Position numbers and translations under genes: made by a program. This document shows positions 1-5,713 of a stretch of 5,846 nt of DNA, piece by piece (within the stretch, counting starts at the first letter, position 1; the number at the start of each line of letters is the position of its first letter). The stretch lies in assembly GCA_937875645.1 (NCBI GenBank), contig CALLXO010000112.1, positions 1 through 5,846 on the forward strand. Direction: 5' to 3'. The notes below the pieces were generated by a model that had not been told where the DNA came from, ran no database searches, and saw only the letters and a program-made list of their open reading frames with translations. The DNA is from an uncultured Clostridia bacterium (GTDB lineage Bacteria; Bacillota; Clostridia; Christensenellales; CAG-314).

Positions 1-750
1 GGCGTACTGTACCTTTATCTTTCTTTCCGCTCCGTCAACAAACACTATAAAGGAGAAGACTATTAACAGGATGATAATAAAGGTTATCAGCGTCCAACCG
101 CCGCCCGCTTCAAATCCGTTTGTAAAGATAGAACTAAAGGTGCCTAAAATTGATGTGCCAGCTGTAGAAATTATACCTACAAAAATCAGCATAGAAATAC
201 CGTTGCTGACACCGTATTCCGTTATGCGTTCGCCTAACCACATGGTAAACATACTACCTGCAACAAAGAAAATGGTAACAACTATAAATAACAACCATTC
301 GGGCACAACTATTGCCGCTCCGAACATTGCCGCATCAAATAATTCCTGATTTCTGAAAGCAAACAGTATACCTACTGCGTTTATGATCGCTATTGCAAGA
401 GTAACCCATCGAGTTATCTTTTTGATTTTGTTTTTGCCTTCCTCGCCTGCTTTAGAAAGTCTTTCTAAGCCAGGTATAGCGACGGTAAGCAATTGCATTA
501 TAATTTGAGCACTGATATAAGGGGATATACCTATTGCTAACAGCGTCCCTTGACTTAAAGCACCGCCAGTGATTGCGCTCATAATACCGAAAAAGGTGTT
601 GCCTGAAACAGCTTCGGCAAAAGCCCCTGCGGCAATACCCGGAACGGGTATGAAACAACCTATACGATAGATAATTATCAGCAGGATGGTCATAAAGATT
701 TTTTTTCTGATTTCCTTTATCCTAAAGGCGTTCTTTAAAGTCTCAATCAT
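1..750 (-). CDS. secY: Protein translocase subunit SecY, N-terminal 250 residues (3' end runs off the window)
   Basis: SecY is the channel-forming subunit of the SecYEG translocon in the cytoplasmic membrane. It passes unfolded preproteins from SecA or the ribosome. I translated the minus strand from the ATG at 750 to the left edge and found 250 codons with no stop or frameshift. Full-length family members have about 420-440 residues, so roughly 60% is present. Visible parts: a cytosolic N-terminal helix with KEIRKKIF; TM1 (about 18-35) ending in FIPVPGI; the plug and TM2 region (about 52-88) with GISPYISAQIIMQLL; the loop PGLERLSKAGEEG; TM3 (about 114-132); TM4 (about 152-171); the ERITEYGVSNGISMLIF motif before and into TM5; TM6 (about 219-238); then AERKIKVQYA at the start of the large cytosolic loop. 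The ATG shares one base with the rplO stop (TAATG, 748-752). A GAGGT lies 9 nt upstream, inside rplO, so translational coupling is likely. The gene is intact as far as it can be seen. Confidence 0.97.
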   Translation of the reverse strand, partial: MIETLKNAFRIKEIRKKIFMTILLIIIYRIGCFIPVPGIAAGAFAEAVSGNTFFGIMSAITGGALSQGTLLAIGISPYISAQIIMQLLTVAIPGLERLSKAGEEGKNKIKKITRWVTLAIAIINAVGILFAFRNQELFDAAMFGAAIVVPEWLLFIVVTIFFVAGSMFTMWLGERITEYGVSNGISMLIFVGIISTAGTSILGTFSSIFTNGFEAGGGWTLITFIIILLIVFSFIVFVDGAERKIKVQYA

Positions 751-1196
751 TATTCAATTACCTCAGCTTTGCCGCCTGCGTTTTCGATAGCAACTTTTGC
801 CTTCTCCGAAAACTTGTGCGCATAAACCGTCAATGATTTTGTCAGTGTACCTACTGCCAAAACTTTTAGTCCTACGTTGCTTTTATTGTTTACTATACCC
901 ATGTCTAACAGCAACTCGGGAGTAACGGTTGTGCCGTTGTCAAATTTTTCCAACTCGTTTAAGTTAATTATGGCATAAGTTTTCTCAAATTTGTTGTGAA
1001 AACCACGTTTAGGCAAACGACGAATTAACGGCATTGTGCCGCCTTCAAAACCTCGTCTGACACCTCCGCCGCTGCGCGCCCACTGTCCTTTGTGTCCTTT
1101 GCCGCTTGTTTTACCTAACCCGCTGCCAGTTCCTCTACCCAATCTTTTGGGTTTAGTGGTGCTTCCGTCTTTTGGAGTAAGTGTGTGTATTCTCAT
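750..1196 (-). CDS. rplO: 50S ribosomal protein uL15 (L15)
   Basis: uL15 is a late-assembling large-subunit protein that threads a long basic arm into 23S rRNA. The 148-residue length is normal. The N-terminal glycine/arginine-rich arm is clear at residues 20-38 ([19 protein letters not shown]). It is followed by [20 protein letters not shown] at about 47-66, and then the globular domain with INLNELEKF and [22 protein letters not shown], ending in [11 protein letters not shown]. The ATG at 1196 overlaps the rpmD stop by four bases (ATGA). Its ribosome binding site AGGAGG lies inside the last codons of rpmD. Its own stop overlaps the secY start by one base. uL30, uL15 and SecY are therefore a tightly coupled trio at the end of the visible operon. 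Confidence 0.98.
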   Translation of the reverse strand: MRIHTLTPKDGSTTKPKRLGRGTGSGLGKTSGKGHKGQWARSGGGVRRGFEGGTMPLIRRLPKRGFHNKFEKTYAIINLNELEKFDNGTTVTPELLLDMGIVNNKSNVGLKVLAVGTLTKSLTVYAHKFSEKAKVAIENAGGKAEVIE

Positions 1197-1480
1197 TTTT
1201 CGCCTCCTACTTCTTCAACCTCGACAAGGTGCTTGACTTTAAATACCATGCCGCGAATAGCATCGTTGTCGGAGTGAATTTTATAAGAACGTATTTTGGT
1301 TAAGCCTAAAGCTTCGACTGTTTTAATTTGATCTTCTAAACAGCCTATTGTGCCTTTAACCAAAGTTACTTTTATTTTTTTATCGCCTACTTCGTAAGGT
1401 GCTTCGCCTTTTTTTAGTTTCTTTTTAAAGAGAGGTGATTTTGCTTCCCTTACAACATGACCGTTAAAAATTTTAGCCAT
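1193..1480 (-). CDS. rpmD: 50S ribosomal protein uL30 (L30) with an unusual N-terminal extension
   Basis: uL30 is a small large-subunit protein bound to 23S rRNA. The 95-residue product is longer than the usual bacterial form of about 60. The core occupies residues 34-95: [18 protein letters not shown], then [10 protein letters not shown], then [17 protein letters not shown]. Residues 1-33 are an added basic segment ([14 protein letters not shown], then [19 protein letters not shown]) that I do not recognise. The start at 1480 is chosen because AAGGAGGT lies 4 nt upstream. A longer in-frame reading to 1528 would run back into rpsE and lacks such a site. Between the ATG at 1480 and the core there is no in-frame ATG, GTG or TTG, so the extension is almost certainly translated. 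The gap from rpsE is 10 bp, and the stop overlaps the rplO start. Confidence 0.93.
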   Translation of the reverse strand: MAKIFNGHVVREAKSPLFKKKLKKGEAPYEVGDKKIKVTLVKGTIGCLEDQIKTVEALGLTKIRSYKIHSDNDAIRGMVFKVKHLVEVEEVGGEK

Positions 1481-1484
1481 TTCT

Positions 1485-1492
1485 ACCTCCTT
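1485..1492 (-). promoter_or_regulatory. Ribosome binding site fixing the rpmD start
   Basis: The minus strand reads AAGGAGGT, four bases before the ATG at 1480 and touching the rpsE stop codon. This near-perfect anti-16S match selects the 95-residue uL30 product over the longer reading that overlaps rpsE. It also shows that the 33-residue N-terminal extension belongs to the protein. Confidence 0.9.
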
Positions 1493-2120
1493 ATAGTTCC
1501 TCGACAGCTTTGCCACGTAAAAGAGCAATTTGTTCCGCTGTGCGAAGACTCTTTAAGCCCTCAAAAGTCGCTTTTACGCAATTTATGGGGTTGTTTGTAC
1601 CGTAACTCTTTGTGCGGATGTCCTTAATACCTGCGGCTTCCAATACGCTACGTGCACTTCCGCCAGCAATAACTCCGGTACCTTCTTCCGCCGGTAAAAG
1701 CAATACATTACCTCTGCCAAAAACACCATTTGTTTCGTGAGGAATAGTAGTCCCCTTTAAACTTATATCAATCATGGTTTTTTTAGCCTGTTGAGTTGCT
1801 TTTTCGATAGCTTGCGGTACTTCGGCAGCTTTGCCCATACCTATACCTACCTTGCCTTTTCCGTCACCCACAACAACCAGTGCAGAAAAACGCATAGTTC
1901 TGCCACCCTTAACAACCTTAGCTACCCTATTGATAGAAACTGTCTTTTTGATTAGACCGTCGTCTTCTTCGGGACGTCTATTTCTGTTGAAAGGTCTTTT
2001 CCCGTCGCGAGGAGGACGCCTATTGTCTCTGTTGTCACGTCTTCTGTTTTCGGTCTGGGGAACTTTATTTTCGGTACTTTCCGCATTTGCTGCGGTATTT
2101 GTCAAAACTTCTTCACTCAT
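1491..2120 (-). CDS. rpsE: 30S ribosomal protein uS5 (S5) with an Arg/Asn-rich N-terminal arm
   Basis: uS5 lies at the mRNA entry side of the 30S subunit and contributes to decoding accuracy. The protein has 209 residues, against about 166 in typical Bacillota. The extra length is an N-terminal arm at about 1-53. This starts acidic and polar ([19 protein letters not shown]) and becomes strongly basic ([20 protein letters not shown]). The core begins near 54: [20 protein letters not shown] and [21 protein letters not shown] form the RNA-binding domain, and the C-terminal domain has [32 protein letters not shown] and SYGTNNPIN. The KVVKGGR loop, where spectinomycin-resistance changes usually fall, looks intact. 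AAGGAG lies 8 nt before the ATG at 2120. The gap from rplR is 17 bp. The family call is certain; the role of the arm is unknown. Confidence 0.97.
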   Translation of the reverse strand: MSEEVLTNTAANAESTENKVPQTENRRRDNRDNRRPPRDGKRPFNRNRRPEEDDGLIKKTVSINRVAKVVKGGRTMRFSALVVVGDGKGKVGIGMGKAAEVPQAIEKATQQAKKTMIDISLKGTTIPHETNGVFGRGNVLLLPAEEGTGVIAGGSARSVLEAAGIKDIRTKSYGTNNPINCVKATFEGLKSLRTAEQIALLRGKAVEEL

Positions 2121-2137
2121 AAATATTGCTCCTTTTC

Positions 2138-2500
2138 CTAAAACTTAAGACCGGCTTCTCTGGCACCTTCCGCCAATTTAGCCACTCTTCCCGTATAAAT
2201 ATAGCCGCCTCTGTCAAATACTACTTCTTTTATGCCTGCATCCAACGCTTTTTTGGCGATGTCTTTGCCTACTTCCTTGCTTGCATCACTCTTGTTTTTG
2301 CCAACTAACGTTTTTGCCAACAGTAAAGAAGAGGAACTAATTAAGGTTTTGCCCGCAATATCGTCTATTATTTGGGCATAGATATAATTGGTGCTGCGGT
2401 ATACATTAAGCCTTGGCTTTGAGTCGGTGCCAAAAAGATGCTTGCGCACTCTTTCGTGGCGTATTAATCTGTCTGCATTTCTGTCTAATTTGCTAATCAT
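2138..2500 (-). CDS. rplR: 50S ribosomal protein uL18 (L18)
   Basis: uL18 binds 5S rRNA and, with uL5, docks it in the central protuberance. The 120-residue length is normal. Characteristic stretches are [20 protein letters not shown] (about 11-30), [22 protein letters not shown] (split at 31-52), and the C-terminal [20 protein letters not shown] plus AREAGLKF at the very end. The N-terminus is basic, as expected for a 5S rRNA-binding tail. An AGGGGAG ribosome binding site precedes the ATG at 2500, 14 bp after the rplF stop. It has no extension, unlike its 5S-binding partner uL5 in this same operon. Confidence 0.97.
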   Translation of the reverse strand: MISKLDRNADRLIRHERVRKHLFGTDSKPRLNVYRSTNYIYAQIIDDIAGKTLISSSSLLLAKTLVGKNKSDASKEVGKDIAKKALDAGIKEVVFDRGGYIYTGRVAKLAEGAREAGLKF

Positions 2501-2514
2501 ATTTTCTGCTCCCC

Positions 2515-3054
2515 TTATTTACCCGCCTTCTTGCCTTCCTTAAGGATGACAACGTCGGTTTTATATCTGACGCCGTATCCGTGGTAAGGTTCGACTTCAC
2601 GCGTGGCTTTGACGTTTGCAGCCGTTTGACCGACTAACTCTTTGTCGATGCCTTTAACCAGTATTTCCGTAACGGTGGGGCATTCGAAAGTTATGCCTTC
2701 GGGCGCAATCATTTCGACAGGGTGCGAATAGCCGATGTTAAGCGTCAACTTGTTTCCGTTGGCGTTGCATTTGTAACCTACTCCGCTAATAAGCAAAGAC
2801 TTAGAATAGCCTTCCGTCACCCCTTTAACCATATTGTTAATTAAAGAGCGATACAAGCCATGCTTGCTTCTTATTTCCTTTTGGTCGTTATCGCGTGTAA
2901 AGTTAATTTTGTTATCCTTTATTTCGCACTTGATGCTGTTTCCGATATCTCTGCTTAATGTACCTTTGGGACCTTTAACCGTAACAAGCGTGCCTTCTAA
3001 TTTTGCTTCAACGCCTGCAGGAATGGTAATTGGTTCTTTGCCTATTCTTGACAT
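2515..3054 (-). CDS. rplF: 50S ribosomal protein uL6 (L6)
   Basis: uL6 has two similar alpha/beta domains and sits near the sarcin-ricin loop and factor-binding region of the 50S subunit. The length from the chosen start is 179 residues, normal for the family. It begins with the conserved [15 protein letters not shown]. Other motifs are [14 protein letters not shown] (about 25-38), [19 protein letters not shown] (65-83), [10 protein letters not shown] (about 105-114) and the family-typical [13 protein letters not shown] near 155-167. It ends in a lysine-rich tail EGKKAGK. An in-frame ATG at 3093 would add 13 residues but lies inside rpsH. The ATG at 3054 matches the family start and has AAGGAGG five bases upstream. 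The gap after rpsH is 10 bp. Confidence 0.97.
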   Translation of the reverse strand: MSRIGKEPITIPAGVEAKLEGTLVTVKGPKGTLSRDIGNSIKCEIKDNKINFTRDNDQKEIRSKHGLYRSLINNMVKGVTEGYSKSLLISGVGYKCNANGNKLTLNIGYSHPVEMIAPEGITFECPTVTEILVKGIDKELVGQTAANVKATREVEPYHGYGVRYKTDVVILKEGKKAGK

Positions 3055-3059
3055 AATAT

Positions 3060-3066
3060 CCTCCTT
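3060..3066 (-). promoter_or_regulatory. Ribosome binding site fixing the rplF start
   Basis: AAGGAGG on the minus strand stands five bases before the ATG at 3054 and overlaps the last two bases of the rpsH stop codon. It supports the family-typical MSRIGKEP start rather than the upstream in-frame ATG at 3093 inside rpsH. Confidence 0.9.
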
Positions 3067-3460
3067 ACCACACGTAGGCGATAACTTCGCCACCTAAGTT
3101 TTGCTCTCTGGCATGCTTATCTGTCATTATACCTTTAGAGGTAGAAATAACAGCAATGCCCAGTCCCCTTAATACCTTGGGTAATTCGTTACTCTTTGCA
3201 TACACTCTCAGTCCCGGCTTGCTTATGCGTTTTAATCCGCTTAAAACTTTGCCCTGTTTGCTGTACTTTAAAGTAATTTTCAAATTATCCTGAATAGGGT
3301 CAGAAAGTACTTCTACGTTATTGATGTATCCTTCATCTAACAAAATTTGCGCAATTGCCTTTTTGGCTTGTGAAGCGGGCACAATCACATCAAAATGATT
3401 TGCCACTAAAGCGTTGCGTATTCTTGTCAGCATATCCGCGATAGGATCTGTTACTACCAT
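3065..3460 (-). CDS. rpsH: 30S ribosomal protein uS8 (S8)
   Basis: uS8 is a primary 16S rRNA binder that organises the central domain of the 30S subunit. In Escherichia coli it also represses the spc operon by binding the mRNA near rplE. I could not identify an equivalent mRNA site here. The 131 residues match the family length. The start [17 protein letters not shown] is diagnostic. It is followed by [20 protein letters not shown], then [15 protein letters not shown] (75-89) and the C-terminal RNA-binding segment [18 protein letters not shown] (101-118), ending [15 protein letters not shown] lies 8 nt before the ATG at 3460, and the gap from rpsN is 18 bp, the widest in the window. Confidence 0.98.
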   Translation of the reverse strand: MVVTDPIADMLTRIRNALVANHFDVIVPASQAKKAIAQILLDEGYINNVEVLSDPIQDNLKITLKYSKQGKVLSGLKRISKPGLRVYAKSNELPKVLRGLGIAVISTSKGIMTDKHAREQNLGGEVIAYVW

Positions 3461-3478
3461 TTATTTATCCTCCTATCC

Positions 3479-3664
3479 TTACCAGCTTGCCTTTTTTACG
3501 CCAGGGATTTCGCCCTTATAGGCTTTTTCCCTAAAACATATCCTGCAAATGCCGTACTTGCGTAAAACCGCATGCGGTCTGCCGCAAATGCTGCATCTGG
3601 TGTAATTGCGTGTAGAAAACTTTGCTGGCTTTTGTTGTTTATTTATCAAAGATTTTTTTGCCAT
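3479..3664 (-). CDS. rpsN: 30S ribosomal protein uS14, zinc-binding short type
   Basis: uS14 binds the head of the 30S subunit near uS3 and uS19. This 61-residue protein is the zinc (C+) form: two CxxC pairs, C24/C27 (CSIC) and C40/C43 (CRIC), can hold one zinc. The longer cysteine-free form has about 90-100 residues. Conserved flanks are [20 protein letters not shown] and CFREKA, with the C-terminal KKASW. This form in the spc operon is typical of Bacillota and several other phyla; some authors name it rpsZ or rpsN type Z. AAGGAG lies 7 nt before the ATG at 3664, and the gap from rplE is 11 bp. Confidence 0.97.
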   Translation of the reverse strand: MAKKSLINKQQKPAKFSTRNYTRCSICGRPHAVLRKYGICRICFREKAYKGEIPGVKKASW

Positions 3665-3675
3665 TTACTTACTCC

Positions 3676-4590
3676 TTACGCCTTAAAAGGCATTCCCATC
3701 AGCTTTAGTAATTCCTTAGCTTCCTCGTCTGTTTGAGCGGTGGTTACAAAGGTTATATCAAAACCCCTTGTTTTTTCCACTTGGTCAAAAATGATTTCGG
3801 GGAAGATTAATTGTTCCCTAATGCCCAAACTGTAATTGCCTCTGCCGTCAAAGGAGTTTGTCGATACGCCCCTAAAGTCGCGGACTCTGGGGAGCGCAAT
3901 AGAAATAAGCTTATCTGCAAACTCATACATTCTGTCCGAACGGAGAGTAACCTTAGCACCTATCGACTGACCTTCACGCACCTTAAAGTTTGCAACGCTC
4001 TTTTTGGCTTTTGTGACAACGGGTTTTTGACCGGATATGCTTTTTAGCTCATCCACTCCCACCTGAAAACTCTTGGCATTATCCTTTATGTCACCTAAAC
4101 CGCTGTTAATAACAATTTTAACGAGTTTAGGTATCTGATTTACGTTTGCGTAATTGAAATGCTTAAATAATGCGGGAGCAACTTCGTTTTTATAACGGAG
4201 TTTCAACCTGTTTTCAGCTTTTATCACTGTCTTTGCTGCCTTAACTGTTTTTTTCGTCTTTTCAACGGGCTTAGCTGATTTTACAGCCTTTTCTGTCTTT
4301 TCAGCAGGTTTAGTTGTCTTTTCAACCTTTTCGGGTTTTACTGCTGCTTCCGTCTTTTCAGCGGGCTTAGCTGCCTTGACAGCTTTTTCGATCTTTTCGG
4401 CGGGATTAGCTACCTTTACGGCTTTTTCAGTTTTTTCGGTTTTAGTTGTTTTTACAGCCTTTTCCGTTTTTACTGCTGCTTTTTCGGTCTTTTCAGCAGG
4501 TTTAGCTACCTTTACGGCTTTTTCTGTCTTTTTAGCAGGTTTAGCTGTTTTTTCCGATTCCTCTGCGGCTGTTTTTATTTTTTCTGCCAT
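3676..4590 (-). CDS. rplE: 50S ribosomal protein uL5 (L5) with a ~126-residue Lys/Ala repeat N-terminal extension
   Basis: uL5 binds 5S rRNA in the central protuberance, touches P-site tRNA and makes the intersubunit bridge to uS13. The product has 304 residues against about 180 in the family. The ordinary core starts near residue 126 ([16 protein letters not shown]). It is complete: [73 protein letters not shown] and the end LMGMPFKA. Residues 1-125 are low complexity and charged, made mainly of Lys, Ala, Glu, Thr, Val and Pro, with a 13-residue repeat (consensus [13 protein letters not shown]). The ATG at 4590 has GGGAGGAG four bases upstream and lies 11 bp after rplX. A GTG at 4227 (codon 122) could give a normal-length 183-residue form, but only a weak AAGG precedes it. 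The repeat units differ at synonymous sites, which supports translation of the extension. Confidence 0.96.
   Translation of the reverse strand: MAEKIKTAAEESEKTAKPAKKTEKAVKVAKPAEKTEKAAVKTEKAVKTTKTEKTEKAVKVANPAEKIEKAVKAAKPAEKTEAAVKPEKVEKTTKPAEKTEKAVKSAKPVEKTKKTVKAAKTVIKAENRLKLRYKNEVAPALFKHFNYANVNQIPKLVKIVINSGLGDIKDNAKSFQVGVDELKSISGQKPVVTKAKKSVANFKVREGQSIGAKVTLRSDRMYEFADKLISIALPRVRDFRGVSTNSFDGRGNYSLGIREQLIFPEIIFDQVEKTRGFDITFVTTAQTDEEAKELLKLMGMPFKA
4216..4590 (-). repeat. 39-bp (13-codon) coding repeat array at the 5' end of rplE
   Basis: Codons 1-125 of rplE contain imperfect copies of [13 protein letters not shown]. Copies read from the sequence: residues 16-28 (4507-4545), 29 onward with inserted short TEKAVK and TEKTEKAVK pieces to residue 60, 61-73 (4372-4410), 74-86 (4333-4371), 93-105 (4276-4314), 106-118 (4237-4275) and a degenerate AKTVIKA at 119-125. 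Copies 61-73/74-86 and 93-105/106-118 are directly adjacent. Codons for the same residue vary between copies, for example Pro as CCT or CCC and Val as GTA or GTC. The array is therefore old enough to have diverged while the peptide was kept. Alternation of Lys and Glu suggests a helical or disordered charged arm. Confidence 0.88.
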
Positions 4591-4594
4591 TTTG

Positions 4595-4602
4595 CTCCTC
4601 CC
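4595..4602 (-). promoter_or_regulatory. Ribosome binding site for the long form of rplE
   Basis: GGGAGGAG on the minus strand lies four bases before the ATG at 4590 and starts at the last base of the rplX stop (TAG). It is much stronger than anything near the possible internal GTG at 4227, so the 304-residue product is the expected main form. Confidence 0.87.
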
Positions 4603-5057
4603 TATTCAGTCTTCTGAGCAACGGTCTCTGTGGTTGTTGCTTCGGCTGTCTTTTCCGCCTTTTTTGCTGGCTTTCTTGTTGCCTTCTTTTTTGCCTTAGC
4701 AGCTTTTACTTCTAATAGCGCACCGCATTTGTGGCAACATCTGACATATTTCGTTTTGCCGTCTTTATCTTCTACGGCTTTATTGTTTATTCTCGTAGAT
4801 TTGTTGCAGGTGGGGCAAACGACCGCTACATTGCTGACGTCTATCATACGCGGTTTTTCCACTATTCCCCCTTGCGACTGAGCGCTTTTGGGGCGGGTAT
4901 GACGCTTAACTATGTTGAGTCCCTGCACCATAACTTGCGCTTTATCAATGTCTACCTTAATAACTTTGCCTCTTTTACCCTTAACTGCGTGCTTATCGGA
5001 TTTAGCGCCTACTATTATCTCTACAGTATCGTCTTTTCTAACATTTAATTTTGCCAT
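4602..5057 (-). CDS. rplX: 50S ribosomal protein uL24 (L24), zinc-ribbon type with a Lys/Ala-rich C-terminal tail
   Basis: uL24 starts 50S assembly by binding the 5' domain of 23S rRNA and lies near the exit of the peptide tunnel. The product has 151 residues; 100-117 is usual. The N-terminal KOW domain is present ([12 protein letters not shown], then [11 protein letters not shown]), with about six extra residues (SDKHAV) inside the loop relative to the common GKDKGKRGKV form. Next come [11 protein letters not shown] (46-56) and [16 protein letters not shown]. The CPTC at 81-84 and CCHKC at 107-111 form a likely zinc ribbon, as in many bacterial uL24 proteins. From about 118 to the end runs an unusual tail: basic first ([16 protein letters not shown]), then Thr/Glu-rich ([15 protein letters not shown]). 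GAGGAGG precedes the ATG at 5057, and the gap from rplN is 10 bp. Confidence 0.96.
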   Translation of the reverse strand: MAKLNVRKDDTVEIIVGAKSDKHAVKGKRGKVIKVDIDKAQVMVQGLNIVKRHTRPKSAQSQGGIVEKPRMIDVSNVAVVCPTCNKSTRINNKAVEDKDGKTKYVRCCHKCGALLEVKAAKAKKKATRKPAKKAEKTAEATTTETVAQKTE

Positions 5058-5067
5058 ATCGTCCTCC

Positions 5068-5436
5068 TCACAGCACTTCGGGAGCGAGAGATACTATTTT
5101 CATATAATCCTTTTCTCTCAGTTCTCTTGCGACCGGCCCAAAAATGCGGGTGCCTCTGGGTTGCTTTTGGGTATCAATAATAACAGCGGCATTATCGTCA
5201 AATCTTATGTGCGTACCGTCTTTACGGTTGAGTCCCGATGCGGTTCGCACGATAACAGCCCTGATAACGTCGCCCTTTTTGACGAGTCCGCCGGGGTTTG
5301 CGCTTTTTACGCTTGCCACTATTACGTCGCCGATATTACCGAACCTTCTCATGGAACCGCCGAGCACTTTGATACACATTATTTCCTTAGCGCCGGAATT
5401 ATCCGCTGCTTTTAATCTTGTAAACGATTGTATCAT
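5068..5436 (-). CDS. rplN: 50S ribosomal protein uL14 (L14)
   Basis: uL14 is a beta-barrel protein on the subunit interface. It contacts 16S rRNA helix 14 and is the docking site for the silencing factor RsfS. The 122-residue length is the family standard. Motifs: [18 protein letters not shown] at the N-terminus, then CIKVLGGS, the GDVIVASVK strand (36-44), [14 protein letters not shown] (52-65), [10 protein letters not shown] (79-88) and [16 protein letters not shown] (94-109), ending SLAPEVL. AAGGAG lies five bases before the ATG at 5436, and the gap from rpsQ is 9 bp. It shows no insertion or extension. Confidence 0.98.
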   Translation of the reverse strand: MIQSFTRLKAADNSGAKEIMCIKVLGGSMRRFGNIGDVIVASVKSANPGGLVKKGDVIRAVIVRTASGLNRKDGTHIRFDDNAAVIIDTQKQPRGTRIFGPVARELREKDYMKIVSLAPEVL

Positions 5437-5445
5437 GTTTTCTCC

Positions 5446-5700
5446 TTACTTAGCCTTTTCCACGATTTCCACAAGGCGCCAGTTTTTGTCCTTGCTCAAT
5501 TTGCGTGTTTCCTCAATCAAAACAGTATCGCCGATGCCGCATTGATTGGTCTCGTCATGTGCCTTAAAAGTTTTTGTTCTGTTTATAGTTTTTTTATACA
5601 AGGGGTGCTTAAATTTTTCCATAACGGAGACGACGATTGTCTTATCCATTTTGTCGGAAACAACTGTGCCAACCCTTTGTTTTCTTTTACTTCTTTCCAT
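5446..5700 (-). CDS. rpsQ: 30S ribosomal protein uS17 (S17)
   Basis: uS17 is a primary 16S rRNA-binding OB-fold protein of the 30S body. The 84 residues are normal length. Diagnostic stretches are [18 protein letters not shown] (9-26), HPLYKK (32-37), KAHDE (46-50), [19 protein letters not shown] (56-74) and the end [10 protein letters not shown]. The usual RPLS of the C-terminal signature reads RKLS here, a mild substitution. The ATG at 5700 follows the rpmC stop by 13 bp. Its ribosome binding site is AGGGGG, a weaker match than those of its neighbours and about 9 nt upstream. Confidence 0.97.
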   Translation of the reverse strand: MERSKRKQRVGTVVSDKMDKTIVVSVMEKFKHPLYKKTINRTKTFKAHDETNQCGIGDTVLIEETRKLSKDKNWRLVEIVEKAK

Positions 5701-5713
5701 TTAACCTATCCCC

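Noticed and set aside
71..349. Plus-strand open frame of 92 residues opposite secY
   Set aside because: The minus-strand SecY reading is unbroken and matches the family throughout, so the opposite frame is a chance shadow.
452..658. Minus-strand 68-residue open frame within secY, which could suggest secY is broken or frameshifted
   Set aside because: It is another frame of the same strand. Direct translation from the ATG at 750 gives 250 continuous SecY residues with no stop, so secY is intact up to the window edge.
1481..1528. A longer uL30 of 111 residues starting at 1528
   Set aside because: It would overlap the rpsE coding end by 38 bp and has no good ribosome binding site. The ATG at 1480 has AAGGAGGT at the right distance.
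3055..3093. A longer uL6 starting at 3093
   Set aside because: The 13 added residues fall inside the rpsH end and precede the conserved MSRIGKEP start, which has its own AAGGAGG.
4376..4699. Plus-strand open frame with a hydrophobic repetitive product ([17 protein letters not shown])
   Set aside because: It is the antisense shadow of the Lys/Ala repeats at the rplE head and the rplX tail: AAR and GCN codons read backwards give Phe, Ser and Ala-like codons. It has no ribosome binding site and no family resemblance.
4591..5067. Possible uS8-binding regulatory hairpin around rplX/rplE, as in the Escherichia coli spc operon
   Set aside because: I could not see a convincing match to the known uS8 target by eye, and the intergenic gaps are only 10-11 bp. 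A covariance-model search would be needed to claim it.
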